This document shows, piece by piece, positions 9,674-18,480 of a stretch of DNA of 64,000 nucleotides. The translations under genes and the position numbers were made by a program. The notes under the pieces are model-generated. The model did not search any database and was not told the DNA's origin. It was given only the letters and a program-made list of their open reading frames with translations. Source of the stretch: Lachnospiraceae bacterium C10 (lineage in GTDB: Bacteria > Bacillota > Clostridia > Lachnospirales > Lachnospiraceae); contig FMTN01000018.1 of NCBI GenBank assembly GCA_900100095.1, forward strand, positions 33,749-97,748. Reading direction: 5' to 3'. Positions within the stretch are counted from its first letter, which is position 1. The number at the start of each line of letters is the position of its first letter.

Positions 9674-10051
9674 ATGAAAGATTTTAACATTATGCTGGTC
9701 TTTGACCTTGTCATTGCACTTCTCGGTGTCTACCTGGCCTATGCGGCCATCACCATGAAGACAAAAGCACAGGTCCCGTCAGCATTCATACCGGAAGAAG
9801 AGATGAGCCGTTGCAAAGATCCAAAAGGCTTCTCTGCCTACATGTGGAAAAGGACACTTTTCTTTTCCGTAATCTGTCTTCTCTGCGGTCTGGCAAGTTT
9901 TCTGTTTGACCTAAAGCTTCTTCCGGTCAAAAAAATCATCGGCAGTTACCTTGGAATGGGATTTCTCATCCTGTTTCTGATCGCCTGGATGATTTTTAAT
10001 GCAGCAATGCGTTCCGGAAAAAAAGACTATTTTTCTCCAAAGCCATTATAA
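9674..10051 (+). CDS. Small membrane protein, unknown function
   Basis: 125 aa with three hydrophobic segments at about residues 6-26, 59-77 and 88-110, and a short charged C-terminus. The stretch between helix 1 and 2 contains EEEMSRCKDPKGFSAYMWKR, which is polar and may face the cytoplasm. I do not recognise the family. It begins 23 nt after the citrate synthase stop and is probably cotranscribed with it; the ribosome site is weak (AGAGG 12 nt upstream). No link to citrate metabolism can be drawn from sequence. Confidence 0.75.
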   Translation: MKDFNIMLVFDLVIALLGVYLAYAAITMKTKAQVPSAFIPEEEMSRCKDPKGFSAYMWKRTLFFSVICLLCGLASFLFDLKLLPVKKIIGSYLGMGFLILFLIAWMIFNAAMRSGKKDYFSPKPL

Positions 10052-10090
10052 TAGACGTTCGCTAAATTGCACAAATATTCAGATTCTTAA

Positions 10091-10119
10091 TTGAATATTT
10101 TGGCAATGTAGTGTAATAT
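10091..10119 (+). promoter_or_regulatory. Possible promoter of the receiver/CheX-like pair
   Basis: TTGAAT (10091-10096), 17-nt spacer, TAATAT (10114-10119). An inverted repeat AATATTC...GAATATT (about 10074-10099) overlaps the -35 region. Confidence 0.35.
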
Positions 10120-10157
10120 ACGTTATATACAAACACTAGACAACGAGGTAAAAATTC

Positions 10158-10532
10158 ATGGGTAAAGAAAATGTTAAAATCTTAGTTGGTGATGACTCAA
10201 TTCTTGCCAGAAAGCAGCTGAAAGATACCATTCTTAAGTATGCAGAAGGTGCTGAATTTATTGAAGCTTCTAACGGACAGGAAGCAGTCGATTTATATCA
10301 TCAGGAAAAGCCGGACATCGTGTTCCTTGACATTGTAATGCCGGTCAAAGACGGAATCGCCGCTGTAAAAGAGATCATCAAGGATGATGCTTCTGCTCTT
10401 ATCGTTATCGTCTCATCCGTCGGTACTCAAGTCCAGTTGAAGTCTGCAATTGAAGCTGGAGCTAAAGATTTTATACAGAAACCTATCAGACCTGATCAGA
10501 TTAAGAATGTTCTTGCAGTACACTTGAAATGA
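10158..10532 (+). CDS. Stand-alone CheY-like receiver protein
   Basis: 124 aa, a single receiver domain with no output domain. Acidic pocket D12-D13, phosphoacceptor D58 in IVFLDIVMP, the Ser/Thr switch at S86-S87 (IVIVSSVG) and the conserved Lys K108 (FIQKPI) are all present, so it should be phosphorylated by a histidine kinase encoded elsewhere. The following gene, 17 nt away, encodes a CheX-like protein, the family that dephosphorylates CheY-type proteins; the pair is likely a functional unit. It could control motility or another output; no flagellar or che genes lie in the window. Confidence 0.92.
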   Translation: MGKENVKILVGDDSILARKQLKDTILKYAEGAEFIEASNGQEAVDLYHQEKPDIVFLDIVMPVKDGIAAVKEIIKDDASALIVIVSSVGTQVQLKSAIEAGAKDFIQKPIRPDQIKNVLAVHLK

Positions 10533-10549
10533 TAAGAGGAGAATAATCC

Positions 10550-11431
10550 ATGTTTGCACAGTTTTTTGGCAGTTATCTACTTAGTAAGAATGCTGTATCA
10601 CCGGAACAGCTGACCGCAGCTATTACCAAACTTGCTGATACACATATCAAATTAGGTACCCTGGCTATGCATAAAGGGTATATGACAGCTTCTGAGGTTG
10701 ATGAGGTTTGCTTCCTGCAGACTCGTGAGGATAAGCGTTTTGGTGAGATTGCCCTTGAACGTAATTACCTTTTCGAAGATCAGCTGGAGGATTTGCTTAA
10801 GTCCCAGAATCCGGATTACCTTCTTTTAGGTCAGACGCTTGTTGATTCCGGCGTCATTTCCAACCAGGAGCTGGAGGCTTTGATGGTTGGTTATCAGGCC
10901 GATAACGAATTGGAAGGTGCCCCATCAGAAGATGCGAACCAGGAAGAGACACAGACTTTGATCATGAATTTCTTCGAAGCTGCGGATGAGCCGCTCTCCG
11001 ATGAAGCTCTGATGTATATGAATCTGATTTTTAACAATCTCGTTCGTTTTATTGGTGAAGACTTTACACCACTTGCTCCGGTTGCCTGTGAATCCTATGA
11101 CACAAATTACTGTGTTACGCAGTGTATCTCCGGTCCGGTGAATCTCACCAGTGGTATTGATATGGAAGAGGATGTGGCCATTGCTTTCGCATCCCGTTAT
11201 GCCAAGATGGAATTTCATGTCTTTGATGAATATGTAAAAGCATCCCTCGAAGACTTCCTGAATCTGCATAACGGTCTGTTTTCCGTTAATATGTCCAATG
11301 CATATTCTGTTGAGATTGCACTGGATCCACCAATGCATTGTGATGAACCAACCTACAAGATGAACAAGGGAAGCTTTGTCATTCCTGTTATTTATCCATT
11401 TGGAACGATTTATCTTCTTCTTGCCATGTAA
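10550..11431 (+). CDS. CheX-like protein with N-terminal MshEN/GspE-N-like repeats
   Basis: 293 aa. Residues about 30-120 hold helical units built like KLGTLAMHKGYMTASEVDEV, RFGEIALERNYLFEDQLEDL and LLGQTLVDSGVISNQELEAL, which resemble the MshEN/GspE N-terminal module known in some proteins to bind cyclic di-GMP. Residues about 140-293 resemble the CheX/CheC phosphatase fold; EDFLNLHNGLFSVN corresponds to the family's ExxN helix, here with Asp in place of Glu. Translation follows the receiver gene by 17 nt with AGAGGAG upstream. I infer that it acts on the phosphorylated receiver. Fold assignment is by eye and needs a profile search. Confidence 0.65.
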   Translation: MFAQFFGSYLLSKNAVSPEQLTAAITKLADTHIKLGTLAMHKGYMTASEVDEVCFLQTREDKRFGEIALERNYLFEDQLEDLLKSQNPDYLLLGQTLVDSGVISNQELEALMVGYQADNELEGAPSEDANQEETQTLIMNFFEAADEPLSDEALMYMNLIFNNLVRFIGEDFTPLAPVACESYDTNYCVTQCISGPVNLTSGIDMEEDVAIAFASRYAKMEFHVFDEYVKASLEDFLNLHNGLFSVNMSNAYSVEIALDPPMHCDEPTYKMNKGSFVIPVIYPFGTIYLLLAM

Positions 11432-11449
11432 TAGAATAGTGAAATATCA

Positions 11450-11486
11450 GAGCCGCCGGATGACGCATCATCCGGCGGCTCTTTTT
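11450..11486 (+). terminator. Terminator of the receiver/CheX-like operon
   Basis: GAGCCGCCGGATGA/TCATCCGGCGGCTC perfect stem, CGCA loop, then TTTTTCT. Confidence 0.92.
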
Positions 11487-11528
11487 CTGTCAAGACTCGC
11501 TCGCAAACAAGCTTGCAGAAATACCATG

Positions 11529-11559
11529 AAAAAGCCCTGCTTGTGAAAACAAGCAGGGC
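11529..11559 (-). terminator. thrC terminator
   Basis: Minus strand GCCCTGCTTGT/ACAAGCAGGGC stem followed by TTTTTC, 26 nt after the thrC stop. Confidence 0.88.
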
Positions 11560-11584
11560 AAAGAAACAAATACGATTCTACGCT

Positions 11585-13072
11585 TTAAATTCCAAGGAAA
11601 CTCTTAACAACCTGTGGCATCTCTTCCACTTCACAGACGGTATCGTGACGAACCGGTGCTGTCTTGATCTCTTTGATGGCATCCGGAATTGCAACATTTG
11701 CCACTTCAGACAGTTTGTCGGTTAAATCGATATCGGATAAAGATGCATCATCTGCTCCGATGGCCTGCATAACCGATCTGGTAAACTTAAACGGTGACGC
11801 AGTGGAAGCAATAACAACCGGTCTGTCATCTTCATTTTCCTTGCGATATTTCTGATAGACACAGGATGCAACCGCCGTATGTGTATCCAGTACATAGCCG
11901 GTATCTCCATATACACGTGCGATCTCTTCGGATGTCTCTTCCTCTGTCGCATAATTACCGTAGAAATCACCAAGACCCTTCTTCATCTCATCTGTAATCT
12001 CATATACACCCTTGGTATTAAGATCTGCCATAAGGTCACGGTCAACCGCATCGCTCTCTCCTGCAATCTTATAGATCAGTCTCTCAAGGTTGGAGGAAAT
12101 TAAAATATCCATGGACGGAGAACTTGTGAGATGGAAATCTCTGTTCTTATCGTAGGTTCCTGTTGTAAAGAAGTCGTATAAAACCTTGTTCTCGTTGGAT
12201 GCACAGATCAGCTTATGAATCGGAAGCCCCATATTCTTGGCATAGAATGCCGCTAAAATGTTACCAAAGTTACCGGTCGGAACGGTTACATTGATCTCAT
12301 CCCCTGCTGCAATCTTATCCGCAGCAAGAAGTCTGGTATAGGCATATACATAATAAACAACCTGCGGAACAAGACGTCCGATGTTAATGGAGTTTGCAGA
12401 TGAGAACTGATATCCCTTGGCATCCAATGCTTCAGCAAGTTCTTCATCACCAAACATCTTCTTCACACCGGTCTGTGCCTGATCAAAATTACCGTGAATT
12501 CCTACAACGAAAGTATTATCCCCCTTCTGGGTTACCATCTGCTTCTCCTGAATCTCGGACACACCGTTCTTCGGATAGAATACAATAATTCTGGTACCCG
12601 GAACATCGGCAAATCCCTCCAGAGCAGCCTTACCGGTATCTCCGGATGTAGCTGTAAGGATTACAATGTCATTCTTCAGCTGGTTCTTGCGGGCAGCTGT
12701 AATCATTAAATGCGGAAGAATGGAAAGAGCCATATCCTTGAACGCAATGGTTCTGCCATGGAAAAGCTCCAGATAATATGCACCATCCGCATAGGTCAAC
12801 GGTGCAATCTCCTCTGTATCAAACTTGCTGTCGTACGCATTGTTGATACAGGTCTTTAATTCCTCCTCTGTATAATCCGCCAAAAGGAGTTTCATAACCT
12901 CATAAGCCACCTGCTGATAGCTCATCTTGGAAAGGTCCTCTAAGGAAACATCCAGCTTCGGAAGCTCGGTCGGTACGTACAAGCCACCATCCGGAGCCAA
13001 TCCCTGAAGTACAGCCTGAGAAGCTGTAACCCTATCACTTTTGTTACGGGTGCTTACATATTCTACGCTCAT
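11585..13072 (-). CDS. thrC: Threonine synthase
   Basis: 495 aa, PLP enzyme that converts O-phosphohomoserine to threonine in the cytoplasm. The PLP-binding lysine is in GRTIAFKDMALSILPHL; the phosphate loop is TATSGDTGKAALEGF; PTGNFGNILAAFYAKNMGLP is also typical of the longer (E. coli/yeast-type) threonine synthase. The frame extends to 13150 but AAGGAG lies 5 nt before the ATG at 13072 (MSVEYVSTRN). It has its own promoter and terminator, so it is a single-gene unit apart from other threonine genes. No T-box or attenuator is seen in its leader. Confidence 0.96.
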   Translation of the reverse strand: MSVEYVSTRNKSDRVTASQAVLQGLAPDGGLYVPTELPKLDVSLEDLSKMSYQQVAYEVMKLLLADYTEEELKTCINNAYDSKFDTEEIAPLTYADGAYYLELFHGRTIAFKDMALSILPHLMITAARKNQLKNDIVILTATSGDTGKAALEGFADVPGTRIIVFYPKNGVSEIQEKQMVTQKGDNTFVVGIHGNFDQAQTGVKKMFGDEELAEALDAKGYQFSSANSINIGRLVPQVVYYVYAYTRLLAADKIAAGDEINVTVPTGNFGNILAAFYAKNMGLPIHKLICASNENKVLYDFFTTGTYDKNRDFHLTSSPSMDILISSNLERLIYKIAGESDAVDRDLMADLNTKGVYEITDEMKKGLGDFYGNYATEEETSEEIARVYGDTGYVLDTHTAVASCVYQKYRKENEDDRPVVIASTASPFKFTRSVMQAIGADDASLSDIDLTDKLSEVANVAIPDAIKEIKTAPVRHDTVCEVEEMPQVVKSFLGI

Positions 13073-13158
13073 ATCTTCTCCTTGTAATTCTTTTTTCCAA
13101 TTCCCAGTCTGTTGTCGGCAGAAAAACAAGTGACCGCCCACCACAAACACTATGTGTT

Positions 13159-13187
13159 ATTATATGTGATATAAGAAACACCGTCAA
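13159..13187 (-). promoter_or_regulatory. thrC promoter
   Basis: Minus strand TTGACG (13182-13187), 17-nt spacer, TATAAT (13159-13164). Confidence 0.75.
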
Positions 13188-13300
13188 CCGGAGCCAGGAC
13201 GAAAAGTTCACGAATTTTATATCCTTTTTTCACTTTTTTCCGTTGATGTGCTAAATCCATGAATTCATCCTGCCACACACTTCCATAATAAGGCCCTTTC

Positions 13301-13329
13301 TTCTCACCCGTGCACCATTATGCTATACT
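13301..13329 (+). promoter_or_regulatory. Promoter of the AP2-like gene
   Basis: TTCTCA (13301-13306), 17-nt spacer, TATACT (13324-13329), 34 nt before the ATG. Confidence 0.45.
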
Positions 13330-13362
13330 AAAAGGAAGAAAACTGTAATAAGAGGTGTTCGT

Positions 13363-14175
13363 ATGGCAGAAGGCGTATATAAAACAACCAGAAAAGATGG
13401 AAGCGCAAGCTACCGCGTCAGCATCTATCGGGAAAAGAAACATATCAGTCTCGGAAGCTTTTCCGATGAAGAAACCGCTGCAACGGCATACCGGGAGGCT
13501 GTCTCCTTCTACAACGATTCTGACATCAATATCCTGAATTTCCGGCAGAATCTTACCGCCCTGTCTCCTGACAAGGCGGTTACCATATTGAATCACAGAG
13601 ACCACAAGGTCTATATCAAGACACCGATTTACCTTGAGAACGGATTCTTCACCTACTATCTGGAGGGCGTCGGCCATCTGAAATTCGACAATGATGATCT
13701 GTTCTACTACAGTTCCCACCGCATCCTGAATCACAACGGACATCTCTATGTCAACGACTACGGCAGCCAGTACGGCATCCTGGGACGCTACGGCATTAAA
13801 AACTATGCTGTCGCCGGCCGGGACTACATCTTCGCCAATGGAGATCCTCACGATTTTCGCTATGCCAACATCATTGTCATCAATAAATATCACGGTGTCT
13901 GTCAGATTCTGCAAAAGGAACTGATCCGCTACGAGGTGAAGATTCACCTGGTGGGAGACTATCTCATCGGCCGCTACGAAAGCGATGCCGAGGCTGCCGT
14001 AGCCTATAACAAGGCCGTGGATGCCGCTGTCGATCACGGATTCCAGAAGAATTTTATCCAGAACTATGTGCTGGAATACACGCCGAAAGAATATGCGGAT
14101 GTCTACACCAGAATACAGCTTCCGGCATCCTATCTTAACTATCTCAAGCACTTTCCATCAGCAAACGGCACCTGA
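13363..14175 (+). CDS. AP2/ERF-like DNA-binding domain protein
   Basis: 270 aa, soluble. Residues about 3-50 (GVYKTTRKDGSASYRVSIY, then KKHISLGSFSDEETAATAYREA) look like an AP2/ERF domain: three short strands ending in a helix with the AAxAYxxA pattern. A second, weaker copy is near the C-terminus (YEVKIHLVGDYLIGRYESDA then EAAVAYNKAVDAA). The middle 120 residues are rich in Tyr, His and Asn and resemble nothing I know. Bacterial AP2 domains are usually found in homing endonucleases or integrases; no nuclease motif (HNH, GIY-YIG) is visible here, so a DNA-binding regulator is more likely. AAGAGG lies close before the ATG; the gene is single. Confidence 0.7.
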   Translation: MAEGVYKTTRKDGSASYRVSIYREKKHISLGSFSDEETAATAYREAVSFYNDSDINILNFRQNLTALSPDKAVTILNHRDHKVYIKTPIYLENGFFTYYLEGVGHLKFDNDDLFYYSSHRILNHNGHLYVNDYGSQYGILGRYGIKNYAVAGRDYIFANGDPHDFRYANIIVINKYHGVCQILQKELIRYEVKIHLVGDYLIGRYESDAEAAVAYNKAVDAAVDHGFQKNFIQNYVLEYTPKEYADVYTRIQLPASYLNYLKHFPSANGT

Positions 14176-14194
14176 TTTAGCCCAGGCCTATAAT

Positions 14195-14234
14195 AAAAAA
14201 ATGGATGCCACCTGTACAATACAGGATAGCATCC
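14195..14234 (-). terminator. mscL terminator
   Basis: Minus strand GGATGC..CCTGTA/TACAGG..GCATCC two-part stem followed by ATTTTTTT, 12 nt past the mscL stop. Confidence 0.85.
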
Positions 14235-14245
14235 ATGTGTTCCGC

Positions 14246-14728
14246 CTAGTTCTTCAAGTCACTGGTGCAGTGTGCGCATTTGGTTGCACCGATCGGAATC
14301 ATAGATTTACAGAACGGGCACTCCTTCTCCGTTGGCTCTTCCTGCTCATCCCTGCTGACACGGTCACGCATCTTGGACAGGAACTTGACCAGACAGAAAA
14401 TCACAAGCGCCATTAAAAGGAAATTGATCACAACAGTGATAAATGTTCCGTAATTCAATGTTGCCGCGCCTGCCTCCTGAGCCGCCGCCAGAGTCTTGTA
14501 ATGTGTTCCGTCCAGAGAAATGAACCAGTTGGAAAAATCGATTCCCCCTGTAAGCATACTGATTATCGGCATGATGATGTCATTCACCAGAGAATTGATA
14601 ATTCCCTGGAAAGCACCGCCGACAATGACACCGACTGCCATATCCATTACATTTCCCTTTGTAATAAAGGACTGAAAATCTTTTACAAAGCCCTTCCCCT
14701 TACCTGCTATTTTCTTAACATCGGCCAT
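14246..14728 (-). CDS. mscL: Large-conductance mechanosensitive channel with C-terminal zinc ribbon
   Basis: 160 aa. A pressure-relief channel opened by membrane tension in osmotic downshock. TM1 is at about 27-50 ([20 protein letters not shown]), TM2 at about 95-117 ([20 protein letters not shown]). After the usual C-terminal helix comes [18 protein letters not shown] with Cys at 137, 140, 151 and 154, a small zinc ribbon not present in E. coli MscL but, as I recall, common in Clostridia. The start at 14728 follows AAAAGGAGGAAGAAA; the longer frame to 14761 lacks a ribosome site. Single gene with its own terminator. Confidence 0.96.
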   Translation of the reverse strand: MADVKKIAGKGKGFVKDFQSFITKGNVMDMAVGVIVGGAFQGIINSLVNDIIMPIISMLTGGIDFSNWFISLDGTHYKTLAAAQEAGAATLNYGTFITVVINFLLMALVIFCLVKFLSKMRDRVSRDEQEEPTEKECPFCKSMIPIGATKCAHCTSDLKN

Positions 14729-14811
14729 TTTCTTCCTCCTTTTGGATATACAATATGTCACTCTCCTTATTTTCTGTAAATTATTATCTCATTTTTTTCA
14801 GAAATGTGCAT

Positions 14812-16167
14812 CTACATTTTCTCGGAAGAGAATTTCTTTTCCACATCCTTCATAACCACCTTATAGGCGATGGCAGAGAAAACACCGGTCACAAACCATG
14901 CTGCCGGATCTCCGGATACGCCCAGCAGGTAGCTTCCAAACTGGATGGATAAAAAACTCATAACCACCCGGGCAACAAGTTCGAGGGCTCCGCCCACCAT
15001 AGGCAAAAATCCGTAGCCACAGCCCTGCATCATGTCCCGGTAAATAAACAAAACGCCAAGTGGAATATAGAAAATAATGGATACGTAGGTATACTGCTTT
15101 GCCCAAGGTAAAATAGCACTCATATCCACGTTCTTTCCCATGAACAACGGGATGGCCGGACGGAGAAGCAAGAGGGCAAGGACCGCTCCCACAATGGATG
15201 CCACAATGGCCATCACAACCGCCACATGGCTGCCCTGATGAATCCGGTCCACATCTCCTTTTCCATAGTTCTGACCACTGTAGGTTGCCATAGACTGACC
15301 AAGGGCCGGGAAGGCCTGGGTCAAAAGACCGCCCACCTTGGAAGAGGCGGTAAAGCCTGCGATGGCCACCTCTCCAAACTTATTGATGGCAGACTGCATG
15401 ATCATGGTTCCTGAAGCCGTAATGGCAAACTGCAGGGCCATAGGAAGTCCAACCCCCATCTGCCTTCTGGTGCACTCCGGATGAAAGCCCCAGTCTTCCT
15501 TCCGGGGACGAAGCATAGGAACCTTCGTAAAAATGTAAAAGGCGCAAAGCACCGCAGAGACACCCTGAGAAACAATGGTTGCAAGGGCTGCACCTGCCAC
15601 ACGCATCTGAAAGCCGATGATCAAAAGAAGGTCAAGGGCAATATTAAGTCCTGCCGAAAAAATCAGAAAATACAGCGGAACTCTGGAGTTACCCACGGAA
15701 CGCAGCAGGGATGAAAACAGGTTGTAAAAACAGCAACATGCAATACCGGAGGAAATAATGGTAATGTACGTGTAAGCATCCTGATAGATTCCTGCCGGTG
15801 TATTCATCACACGAAGGATCGTCGGCATGAAGGTAAGGGATAACACCGTTGTCACCACCGCAACAATCACACAAAGCAAAATGGCATTAGCCACAGACCG
15901 GCGGATGCCTCTCTCATCCTTCGCACCAAACTTCTGGCTGGTCAGCACCGTAAAACCGGTAGCAAGTCCATTGGCAAAACCGAAGATCAAAAACATAATG
16001 GTACCGGTGGAGCCTACTGCAGCAAAAGCATTCCGTCCCACAAACTGTCCCACGATGATAGAGTCCACCAGGTTATATACCTGCTGAAACATGTTCCCGA
16101 GAAAAATCGGAAGGAAGAAACGAAAAATAATCGGCATCGGTCTGCCTTTTGTCATATCTAATTCCAT
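14812..16167 (-). CDS. MATE family exporter, NorM/DinF-like
   Basis: 451 aa, about 12 membrane segments. N-terminus MELDMTKGRPMPIIFRFFLP with LGNMFQQVYNLVDSIIVGQF, the classic start of the MATE subgroup common in Clostridia. The second half holds QSMATYSGQNYGKGD, the repeat's loop motif. Likely a cation-driven drug or metabolite exporter; substrate unknown. AAGAGG lies 6 nt before the ATG. It follows the GT2 gene by 44 nt on the same strand. It is only distantly like the other MATE protein in the window (4496-5935). Confidence 0.94.
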   Translation of the reverse strand: MELDMTKGRPMPIIFRFFLPIFLGNMFQQVYNLVDSIIVGQFVGRNAFAAVGSTGTIMFLIFGFANGLATGFTVLTSQKFGAKDERGIRRSVANAILLCVIVAVVTTVLSLTFMPTILRVMNTPAGIYQDAYTYITIISSGIACCCFYNLFSSLLRSVGNSRVPLYFLIFSAGLNIALDLLLIIGFQMRVAGAALATIVSQGVSAVLCAFYIFTKVPMLRPRKEDWGFHPECTRRQMGVGLPMALQFAITASGTMIMQSAINKFGEVAIAGFTASSKVGGLLTQAFPALGQSMATYSGQNYGKGDVDRIHQGSHVAVVMAIVASIVGAVLALLLLRPAIPLFMGKNVDMSAILPWAKQYTYVSIIFYIPLGVLFIYRDMMQGCGYGFLPMVGGALELVARVVMSFLSIQFGSYLLGVSGDPAAWFVTGVFSAIAYKVVMKDVEKKFSSEKM

Positions 16168-16211
16168 AAATAACCTCTTATAAAAATATAACGAACATTA
16201 CGTCGAACCCC

Positions 16212-17300
16212 TTAAGCGTTCTTTTCTCGTAATTGCTGAATCTGCCTTACGAAATACGGCAGATGGGCATAAACAAACAGATTCAGCCCTTCTTTTTTCT
16301 CATCCGGAAGGTCTGCCACCGTCTCATAGACGATCTGTCTTCCATCCTTTTCCACCGGAGAAATAATCCCCTCTAAAGCCTTTCCCCAGACTCCGTGAAT
16401 GGCATCCTCGTAAGCCGCTATAATCGTCCTGGCACGAGCAAACCGCTCTCCGTCATAGCAGGCTGCAATTTCAAGATACATACGAATCAAGAAGGTCTCT
16501 GCCAGTTCATAAATCCTGTCCTGCGGCGTATATTCGATAAAAAAAGCAATCCAGTTTCTCCAGGCATAGTAGGTCGGGAAGGTGGATAAATCCTCCCTCC
16601 TTGCTCCCATACTGTGCAGCGCCATGGCTTCCCCGACAGAAGCAATCTTATAGCCGCAGGCCTTCACCCTCTGGCACCAGCGGGTATCATCCCAGTATAG
16701 AAAATTCTCTTCCGGCAAAAGCCCCACACGCTTTGCCAGACTCGTCCGAATCAGCATGGCACAGGCCGGAACCGCATCCGAATAAACCACCGGCGGCATA
16801 CTGCCATCCTCAACACATCCATAATATAACGGCTCCGTGGAAAAAGAACGGTAGTCAATTCTTTGTCCATAATTTTGCACGATGTCCGGCTGCTCCAGGT
16901 GATAAATCTTCGCTGCAGCAATTCCCACATCCTCATGTTCATCCAAAAAAGAAGAAAGTATGGCAAGCACGTTTTCATCCAAAAGACAGTCGTTATCCAC
17001 ACACATCAGATACCGGTACTCCTCCTCTGCGGCAAGTGCTGCGCGCATGGCAGTATTAAAGCCACCCGAACCTCCAAGATTCTCCTCGTTGCAAAGCAAC
17101 TTCATCCGAATGGCATTGTCATTTTCTTTCTGCTTTTCCTCCATCCATTCCCGGATTGCCGCGGCAGAGCCGTCAGAGGAGGCATTGTCACAAAGATACA
17201 GATCAAAGTCCCTGCAGTTCTGCTCAAAGACAGCGTCAAGGCACTGAAGGACCAGATCCTTTTTATTATAATTACAAATACAGATGGCTGCTGTTTTCAT
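16212..17300 (-). CDS. Family 2 glycosyltransferase
   Basis: 362 aa, GT-A fold. ICICNYNKKDLVLQCLDAVF opens the nucleotide-binding region, DLYLCDNASSDGS follows, and the metal-binding DxD is VDNDC. FLYWDDTRWCQRVKACGYKI marks the acceptor end, resembling the rhamnosyl/galactofuranosyl GT2 group. No membrane helix, so a peripheral enzyme acting on nucleotide sugars at the cytoplasmic face; acceptor unknown. A TTGACA...CAAAAT promoter lies upstream and the MATE gene follows by 44 nt. No other surface-polysaccharide genes are adjacent, so this is an orphan transferase. Confidence 0.9.
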   Translation of the reverse strand: MKTAAICICNYNKKDLVLQCLDAVFEQNCRDFDLYLCDNASSDGSAAAIREWMEEKQKENDNAIRMKLLCNEENLGGSGGFNTAMRAALAAEEEYRYLMCVDNDCLLDENVLAILSSFLDEHEDVGIAAAKIYHLEQPDIVQNYGQRIDYRSFSTEPLYYGCVEDGSMPPVVYSDAVPACAMLIRTSLAKRVGLLPEENFLYWDDTRWCQRVKACGYKIASVGEAMALHSMGARREDLSTFPTYYAWRNWIAFFIEYTPQDRIYELAETFLIRMYLEIAACYDGERFARARTIIAAYEDAIHGVWGKALEGIISPVEKDGRQIVYETVADLPDEKKEGLNLFVYAHLPYFVRQIQQLREKNA

Positions 17301-17359
17301 TCTAACCTCTCATCTATTTCTATTATCTCTTCTCATCTTATGAAAGAACTTCATCTCGT

Positions 17360-17389
17360 ATTTTGTGGCAGATGGCATCCAATTGTCAA
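17360..17389 (-). promoter_or_regulatory. GT2/MATE promoter
   Basis: Minus strand TTGACA (17384-17389), 18-nt spacer, CAAAAT (17360-17365). Confidence 0.45.
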
Positions 17390-17422
17390 CTCATTTACCT
17401 ATTTAATATCCATCGAGTTCTG

Positions 17423-17451
17423 TTGCCACCAAAAGCATTCAATGATAAAAT
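17423..17451 (+). promoter_or_regulatory. Promoter of the secreted Ig-like gene
   Basis: TTGCCA (17423-17428), 17-nt spacer, TAAAAT (17446-17451); leader about 75 nt. Confidence 0.55.
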
Positions 17452-17534
17452 TGTACTGTTGTAATCCGTTAAGCGGATACAATGCAAGCTCTAAGGGAGG
17501 CTTACCCATTTTATTTTTTAGAAAGGAAGTATAA

Positions 17535-18413
17535 ATGAAAAAAGTAACTTCAAAAATTGTTTCTATGGCACTTGTTGCTGTCATGACATTAGCAACAGCA
17601 TTTGTTGTAACTCCTTCTGTTAAGGCAGAGGCTGCAACAAAGACTTACAACGTATTTGTAGAGGAAGGCGGCGTTGAAATCAATTACTTCGGTAACAGCG
17701 TCTCATCTGTTTCATCTACAAATTCTAAAGTCGTTGGTGTTAAAAAGGATAAAAAGGCTGGCTACAAGGCCGTCGTTACATTTAAAAAGGCCGGTAAGGC
17801 AACCGTAACCATTCGCGTCAAGGGCTACAAAAGTTCTGCTACAAAGAAGTATACCTTCAATGTAAAGAAGGCATCCAGCATCCTTAAGCCTTCCATGCAG
17901 ACCATTGGTGAGAACGGTACAGGCGTTCTTTTCTCTGTAAAAAACAACTCTAAGATTAACTTTAGCAGCGTACAATTAGCTTATACCTTCCGTGATAATT
18001 TAGGTAACACCATTGAAGCTTCCGATGCAAAAATCTGGGACTTAGGAGCCAAGAAGAGCGGATATGCAACAGGCTCTGTAATCGCTAGCAAGAATTTGGA
18101 TCTTTCCCAGTCCAGCGTAACCGTATCTAAGCTTAGCCGCTCCAAGGCATTAGAGACCGGTAAGACCATCGGTAGCAGCTCTTACTTCGCTAAGTACGAC
18201 GCTAGCCGCAACATACTGACATTCAAGAATAAGAGTGTGAAGAAGTATATCACAATCAAAGCTTATGTCTTCTTCTATGATGCAGCAGGAAATATCCTCG
18301 AGGTTACTCCCCGTTCACAGTACCTTAAGAAGGGACAGGTCATGACCTCTACCGTCTCCGGTCCTTATCATGGTTATGATCATGTCAAGGTTGTGACCAA
18401 TGCATACCAATAA
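17535..18413 (+). CDS. Secreted protein with Ig-like domains
   Basis: 292 aa. Signal peptide of about 33 residues (KKVTSKIVSMALVAVMTLA then a likely cut near VKAEA-A). Residues about 35-110 look like a small bacterial Ig (Big_2-like) module with VVGVKKDKKAGYKAVVTFKK and GKATVTIRVKGYKSSATKKY; residues about 115-290 look like a FxLYD-type beta-sandwich (ILKPSMQTIGENGTGVLFSV, YVFFYDAAGNILEVTP). Very rich in Lys and Ser. It should be exported and may bind the cell surface; no anchor motif (LPxTG, SLH) is seen, and function is unknown. AAAGGAAG precedes the ATG; own promoter and terminator. Confidence 0.85.
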   Translation: MKKVTSKIVSMALVAVMTLATAFVVTPSVKAEAATKTYNVFVEEGGVEINYFGNSVSSVSSTNSKVVGVKKDKKAGYKAVVTFKKAGKATVTIRVKGYKSSATKKYTFNVKKASSILKPSMQTIGENGTGVLFSVKNNSKINFSSVQLAYTFRDNLGNTIEASDAKIWDLGAKKSGYATGSVIASKNLDLSQSSVTVSKLSRSKALETGKTIGSSSYFAKYDASRNILTFKNKSVKKYITIKAYVFFYDAAGNILEVTPRSQYLKKGQVMTSTVSGPYHGYDHVKVVTNAYQ

Positions 18414-18440
18414 CATCTAATAAACTTCCCTTAAATAAAA

Positions 18441-18470
18441 ACTCCGCCGTCACCGGCGGAGTTTTATTTT
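18441..18470 (+). terminator. Terminator of the secreted Ig-like gene
   Basis: ACTCCGCCG/CGGCGGAGT stem, TCAC loop, then TTTATTTT. Confidence 0.88.
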
Positions 18471-18480
18471 ATCGTAATAA

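Noticed and set aside
13073..13200. T-box or attenuator before thrC, and T-box before pheS
   Set aside because: Both leaders are short and lack the T-box AGGGTGGNACCGCG core and paired stems.
13318..14151. 277-codon minus-strand open frame over the AP2-like gene
   Set aside because: Repetitive V/I/D/G composition typical of antisense reading; the plus frame has promoter, ribosome site and domain pattern.
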